Assembly: GCF_014395975.1 (NCBI RefSeq)
Contig: NZ_CP060714.1
Coordinates: forward strand, 3,224,001 to 3,288,000
Reading direction: 5' to 3'
DNA length: 64,000 bases
Source: Diaphorobacter ruginosibacter
GTDB lineage: Bacteria; Pseudomonadota; Gammaproteobacteria; Burkholderiales; Burkholderiaceae_C
Shown: positions 60,324 to 64,000 of the stretch, piece by piece
Layout of the letters: each line of letters begins with the position of its first letter
Numbering within the stretch: the stretch's first letter is position 1
Notes under the pieces: model-generated
What the model was told of the DNA's origin: nothing
The model's database searches: none
What the model saw: only the letters and a program-made list of their open reading frames with translations
Made by a program: the position numbers and the translations under genes

Positions 60324-60371
60324 AGGACAGAGGCCGGGAGCCCCCGGCGGGGCTGTCCCGGCCTCTGTCCT
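60324..60371. repeat. Very strong intergenic palindrome, possible REP-like element
   Basis: AGGACAGAGGCCGGGA (60324-60339) and TCCCGGCCTCTGTCCT (60356-60371) are exact inverted repeats; inside, GCCCC pairs with GGGGC. The result is a near-continuous 21-bp stem with a tetraloop. Neither side has a downstream T-run, and a separate terminator for the SYLF gene exists, so it looks like a repetitive palindromic element between convergent genes. Confidence 0.6.
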
Positions 60372-60429
60372 CAAACAAAGAAAGAGAGCAGAAGTAGCCC
60401 CCCATCGCAGACCCCGCAACCAGACTGCC

Positions 60430-61428
60430 TCAGGAAATCAGAGGCCCGTGCGACTCGACGGCCTCGGTCCCCTGCTCCGGTAGGTCCTTGCCCTCCACCT
60501 CAAACCCGGCGGCCTGCCATGCGTGCAGCCCCCCCACCAGCGGCCGCACATTGGTGAAGCCCGCGCGCTGCAGTTGCTTGGCGACGCGTGCCGCGGAGAT
60601 CTCGTGAGGGCAGTCGCAATACACCACCATGCCATGCGGGTGCTGCTGCTGGGGCATCAGCGGCTCGTGCGGCAGATCGGACTGCTTGGAGAGCGTGCGC
60701 CATGACTGCGCGCGCGGAATGCGTCCGCGCTGGTATTGCGAGAGGTCCCGCACGTCGATCACCGTGGGATACACGCCCTGCGCATTCAGTCCCGCGAGCT
60801 CCTGCACGGAGATACGGGGCATCTTGAGCGAACGCAGGGTGCGCGTGCGCTGCCACCACTTGCGCGCAAGGAACACGACGAAGGCCACCGCCAGCAGCAG
60901 GATGCCCCATTGGCCAAGCGCCGTGAGCACATCCAGCAGATCCTGCACCGTGCTGCTGAACAGCGACCCCAGGAACACGGCCGACCCCACCCAGATCAGC
61001 GCACCCAGCGTATCGAAGAAGATGAAGGTGGCGAGCGGCGTGCCCACGGTTCCCGCAAGCGCGCTGGCGATGGAGGCGAAGCCCGGGACGAACTTGGCGA
61101 TCAGGAGCGACTTGGGACCCCAGCGTCCGTAGACCGATTCGGTCTGGCGGATGCAGGCATCGGGCGAGAGCGAGATGCGGCAGATGCGTCCCAGCACGGC
61201 ACCTCCGTAGGCCTGACCGGCGCGATACCAGACCACATCGGCGATCAGCGCGGCCAGCACGGCGATACCCACCAGCATGACCAGCCGCCCGGCATCGGCC
61301 CCTTCCAGCGCTCCCGTCACGACCAGCACCGGATAGGCAGGAATCGGGGCACCCAACTGCTCGATCAGCACATTGAGGAACACGATTCCAAAACCGAATT
61401 CACGGATGAGGTCGACCAGCCAGGCCAT
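60430..61428 (-). CDS. DedA-family membrane protein fused to a rhodanese domain
   Basis: A 332-residue fusion. Residues about 1-200 are a DedA/VTT membrane domain (LGAPIPAYPVLVVTGAL, IADVVWYRAGQAYGG, FVPGFASIASALAGTVG), a family of flippase-like lipid carriers. Residues about 205-320 are a cytoplasmic rhodanese (VIDVRDLSQYQRGRIPRAQS, with the active-site-like MVVYCDCPHEISAARVA, Cys about 271, and PLVGGLHAWQAAGF). The fusion is known in Burkholderiales. It may couple sulfur or phosphate chemistry to a lipid carrier; that is inference. It is convergent with the SYLF gene, with a strong palindrome between. Confidence 0.92.
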   Translation of the reverse strand: MAWLVDLIREFGFGIVFLNVLIEQLGAPIPAYPVLVVTGALEGADAGRLVMLVGIAVLAALIADVVWYRAGQAYGGAVLGRICRISLSPDACIRQTESVYGRWGPKSLLIAKFVPGFASIASALAGTVGTPLATFIFFDTLGALIWVGSAVFLGSLFSSTVQDLLDVLTALGQWGILLLAVAFVVFLARKWWQRTRTLRSLKMPRISVQELAGLNAQGVYPTVIDVRDLSQYQRGRIPRAQSWRTLSKQSDLPHEPLMPQQQHPHGMVVYCDCPHEISAARVAKQLQRAGFTNVRPLVGGLHAWQAAGFEVEGKDLPEQGTEAVESHGPLIS

Positions 61429-61523
61429 GGCGCTCCCAGGGGATTGGATAGGTTGAAGTGGGCTTCAAGAAGTGAAGCCGCCATGCTATCCGCGCACCAG
61501 TGACCTTGTCGAATCAAGGTTGA

Positions 61524-62414
61524 TCAAACGGCCCCCGCGCGTTGCAGGTTGCGCACAACCGCATCAAAATGCGGCTGCACGTTGAGTGCCGGCGCATGGC
61601 CGCAATCGGGCACCTCGATCCATTCGAGCAGGCCGGTGGCGCCGGGGCCGCGCGTGCGCATCTGCTCCGCCACCTCGCGCAGCACCAGGTCGGAGTCCAC
61701 GCCGCGCATCAGCAGCACCGGGATGTCCAGTGCGTCGTAGTGCTGCCAGATCAGGTAGTCGTTCTCGTGCTCCGTGAATTGCTGCGTGATCGCGGGATCG
61801 TAGTGCGGCGTCACGCGCCCGTCGGCCAGGCGGCGCGTGCTGGTTTCGGTCAGCTTGCGCCATTCCGCGTCCGACAGCCAGCCGAACGGCTCGTAGGCCG
61901 TGCGGAAGAAGGCCTCCAGCTCCGCCATGGTGGCAAAGGCCGGCGGGGTGCCCGCATACTGCCTGATGCGATCCAGCGCGGCGCTTGCAAGCTGCGGTGC
62001 ATTGTCATTGAGCACCAGGGAGACGATGCGCCCGCGCAAGCTGGGCTCGAACAGGCCCGAGGCGCAGACCGTGCCGATCGCCCCGCCCATGGACGTGCCC
62101 ACCCAGTGCGCCCGCTCGATACCCAGCGCATCCATGAGCTCGCGTGCCACGCGTGCATAGAAGCGCAGCCGGTATTCCTCGCGCGGGTCCCGGCTCCACT
62201 GGCTGAACCCGCGGCCAATGGTGTCGGGGCAGATGACCCGGTAGCCCAGGCCCACCAGGAATTGCGCCAGCGCATCCATGTCGCGGCCCGTGCGCGCCAG
62301 GCCATGCCACGCGATGACGACGGGCGCATCCGGCTTGCCCCAGTCCATGAAGTGAACCTCATAACCGGCACAGTGCACGTATCGAGAGAGGCAAGCCACC
62401 ATAGTTCCATCCAT
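61524..62414 (-). CDS. Alpha/beta hydrolase
   Basis: A 296-residue alpha/beta-hydrolase. The oxyanion segment VIAWHGLARTGRDM (about 33-46), nucleophile GTSMGGAIG (Ser about 110), acid in LMRGVDSDLVL and His in DCGHAPALN form the triad. The YRVICPDTIGRGFSQW strand-loop is typical of esterases close to PHB-monomer or lactone hydrolases. ATG 62414 has an AGGA site six bases upstream, which decides the start. It lies 89 bp after the 3-hydroxybutyrate oligomer hydrolase gene on the same strand, so they may share a transcript, but substrate is not proven. Confidence 0.88.
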   Translation of the reverse strand: MDGTMVACLSRYVHCAGYEVHFMDWGKPDAPVVIAWHGLARTGRDMDALAQFLVGLGYRVICPDTIGRGFSQWSRDPREEYRLRFYARVARELMDALGIERAHWVGTSMGGAIGTVCASGLFEPSLRGRIVSLVLNDNAPQLASAALDRIRQYAGTPPAFATMAELEAFFRTAYEPFGWLSDAEWRKLTETSTRRLADGRVTPHYDPAITQQFTEHENDYLIWQHYDALDIPVLLMRGVDSDLVLREVAEQMRTRGPGATGLLEWIEVPDCGHAPALNVQPHFDAVVRNLQRAGAV

Positions 62415-62503
62415 CCTTCTTCCTAAGCGGTGCTCCGGGCGCCCCGGGGATCCCCTGGGCAACGAGGAGCACCGCACCCGATGCACCGACCGGCGTGCGC
62501 CGG

Positions 62504-64000
62504 TTACTCAGGCACCTTGATCGACGTTCCGGCAAACCCGATCTGGTTCGCCGTTGCCGCCGTCATTGCAAACGCGGGCACGTTGGCCGCGGTGATCGCC
62601 GTGGCCGCGCCCGGCGTGCCGCCACGCGGCGTGGTGTGCACGACCTGGCTGCCCGGCAGCGCCTTGCCGCTCTTCAGGTGATCCCACATCACATCCATGG
62701 CCTGGTTGAAATAGGGATGCAGCGGCACGAAGCGCGTGTCGAAGCCGGCGAACAGCAGGAACGCGTCGAAGTGCTGGGCATTCGTCACCTCGATGTAGCG
62801 CAGGTTGGACTTCGCGCCCTCGATGGTCTGGTTGAGCGCGGTGTAGGCGCGAGCGTTGTTGTTCACCGGCACGAGTGCATCGCTGCGCCCCGCCACGATG
62901 ATCGCCGGCTTGCCACGCAGATTGCCACTCGCCAGCACTTCTGCAATGCCCGCGCGCACGGCGTCGCTCTGCCCCTTCGACGGCTTGCTCTCCGCCGTGA
63001 GCGCGGCGCCGGTCACAGGGTCCTTGCCGCTGACCAGCGCATGCTGGCACAGCGCGTTGTCAAGGCCCAGGTCGGCCACGCCGGTCGATGGCGAAACAGC
63101 CAACGCCCAGGACTTCGCCCCGCCGACCGAGTCGTTGTAGATCACCGTGGCCGGCGTGCCGTTGGCGGTGCCGTTGGCGATCGCAAAGCTCTGCGCGAGC
63201 GCCGCCGATGCGGCAGGCACCACGTCACCCGTTGCGTTGGCCGCGCCGAAGCTGCTGTTGCAGAGGTTCGCGTCCGCGGCGAAGCGGCCGTAGGCCATGG
63301 TGTACATGGCCGAGAGGATCGGCCCGTTGCCCAGCGCATAGTGCGCGTTGTGCATCTGGTCGTTGTCCCTGGTCCATCCATAGGCACGCAGCTTGGCGAG
63401 CGCATCGGCCGCACGCTGCGCGGTGGTCTGGCCCTGCACCAGTCCCTTGGCGGCCAGGCCGTCGCAGCGTGCGGTGGCGCGGGCCGTCATCGCGGTCAGG
63501 CCGATGTAGTTGTAGATCGACGTTTCGTTGATCGCCGCGTCAGCCGCCAGCGCAGCGCATGGCTGGTAGATATTGCCGTAGGTGGTGTAGTCGGCCAGGG
63601 TCCTGCCGTAGCCGCTCACCGCCGCGCCGCCGAACTGGATGCCGTAGGCCGTCGAGTTCGGCATTTCGGTCACGGGTTCGGATGCGACCACGCCGTCAAT
63701 CAGGCCGTCGCCATCGAGCTCCGCCGCCCGCAGCACGGCCGCGCCGCCATTCGATGCCGACCCGCCGATCACCAGCGTGTTGCCCTTGTTGAACGGCACC
63801 GGATTGTCCGCCTTGCCGAACTGCTTGTTGATCACGTACATCGCATAGCGCGCGGCGGCCAGCGTGTCGTTGCCCCAGTCCTTCTCGGGGTTCTGCTGTG
63901 AGTGCGCGTGCTTGATCGAGATGCGGTTCGGGAATGCCGCGTTGTATGCCGAGCGCGCCGCATCCGTCAGGTTCGCGGCATAGTGCGCAAGCTTGCCCGC
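62504..64000 (-). CDS. 3-hydroxybutyrate oligomer hydrolase, C-terminal part (cut by window edge)
   Basis: The last 498 residues of a D-(-)-3-hydroxybutyrate oligomer hydrolase, which cuts 3HB dimers and oligomers left by PHB depolymerases. The nucleophile region is NTLVIGGSASNGGAAVLRAA, followed by GLIDGVVASEPVTEM, PAIIVAGRSDALVPVNN (acid Asp) and the His in TNAQHFDAFL. The frame continues past the right edge with no stop, beginning in AHYAANLTDAARSAYNAAFP. The start and signal peptide lie outside. It complements the secreted depolymerase near 17 kb. The stop lies within an ACCGGCG/CGCCGGT hairpin. Confidence 0.92.
   Translation of the reverse strand, partial: AGKLAHYAANLTDAARSAYNAAFPNRISIKHAHSQQNPEKDWGNDTLAAARYAMYVINKQFGKADNPVPFNKGNTLVIGGSASNGGAAVLRAAELDGDGLIDGVVASEPVTEMPNSTAYGIQFGGAAVSGYGRTLADYTTYGNIYQPCAALAADAAINETSIYNYIGLTAMTARATARCDGLAAKGLVQGQTTAQRAADALAKLRAYGWTRDNDQMHNAHYALGNGPILSAMYTMAYGRFAADANLCNSSFGAANATGDVVPAASAALAQSFAIANGTANGTPATVIYNDSVGGAKSWALAVSPSTGVADLGLDNALCQHALVSGKDPVTGAALTAESKPSKGQSDAVRAGIAEVLASGNLRGKPAIIVAGRSDALVPVNNNARAYTALNQTIEGAKSNLRYIEVTNAQHFDAFLLFAGFDTRFVPLHPYFNQAMDVMWDHLKSGKALPGSQVVHTTPRGGTPGAATAITAANVPAFAMTAATANQIGFAGTSIKVPE

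Overview
The window is high-GC DNA with tightly packed genes and long open antisense frames. It most resembles a betaproteobacterium of the family Comamonadaceae (Comamonas/Delftia/Acidovorax type). The pointers are: the rimP-nusA-infB-rbfA-truB-typA block with rnr and tRNA-Leu(CAG) copies nearby; the layout of the phenylacetate cluster with a TetR-type PaaR; a Bug/TctC solute-binding protein; secreted polyhydroxybutyrate (PHB) depolymerase plus 3-hydroxybutyrate oligomer hydrolase; and MaoC/CaiB pairs. The genus is not settled. I saw no rRNA, CRISPR array, insertion sequence, integrase or prophage gene, so this reads as ordinary chromosome with some accessory metabolic modules.

Layout. 0-4 kb: 5' part of guaB, a DUF4124 protein, rnfH-ratA, smpB and an unknown lipoprotein. 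3.8-12.1 kb: phenylacetate degradation. A leftward unit paaG-paaI-paaK-paaA-paaB-paaC-paaD-paaE (plus an EthD-like gene) faces a rightward paaY-paaR pair across a divergent promoter holding a PaaR-type operator. paaI seems to have lost one base in a C-run. 12-18.2 kb: an enoyl-CoA hydratase/3-hydroxyisobutyryl-CoA hydrolase homologue, a TctC-MaoC-CaiB module and a secreted PHB depolymerase. 18.2-27 kb: a mini helix-hairpin-helix protein, then the translation/transcription operon rimP-nusA-infB-rbfA-truB-typA, with a possible attenuator in its leader. 27-33.5 kb: a thioredoxin-like protein, two multihaem cytochromes c, a short-chain dehydrogenase, RNase R and three identical tRNA-Leu(CAG) genes, each with its own terminator. 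33.5-42 kb: a DUF349 protein, a 1267-residue DUF748/AsmA-like envelope protein, an AT-rich non-coding island and a lytic transglycosylase. 42-47 kb: a ZTP (pfl) riboswitch ahead of glyA, then nrdR, a chemoreceptor and aroC. 47-51.5 kb: a CoA-transferase with a permuted-looking domain order, divergent from a citrate synthase homologue carrying an N-terminal DNA-binding helix-turn-helix, then an acyltransferase-3 membrane protein. 51.5-64 kb: CBS protein, metY, two alpha/beta hydrolases, HAD phosphatase, hemH, glutathione transferase, a rhodanese-YeeE-small protein sulfur module, a SYLF lipoprotein, a DedA-rhodanese fusion and the 3' part of a 3-hydroxybutyrate oligomer hydrolase.

How genes work together. 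PaaK activates phenylacetate to the CoA thioester, PaaABCDE epoxidises the ring, PaaG isomerises the epoxide, and PaaI/PaaY remove dead-end thioesters. PaaR probably represses both arms. Ring-hydrolysis and beta-oxidation genes (paaZ, paaF, paaH, paaJ) are not in the window. The secreted PHB depolymerase and the oligomer hydrolase are successive steps of external PHB use, although 45 kb apart. The most unusual items are the HTH-citrate synthase/permuted CoA-transferase pair, the glyA riboswitch with competing pairing segments, the paaI frame break and the leader terminator of the rimP operon.
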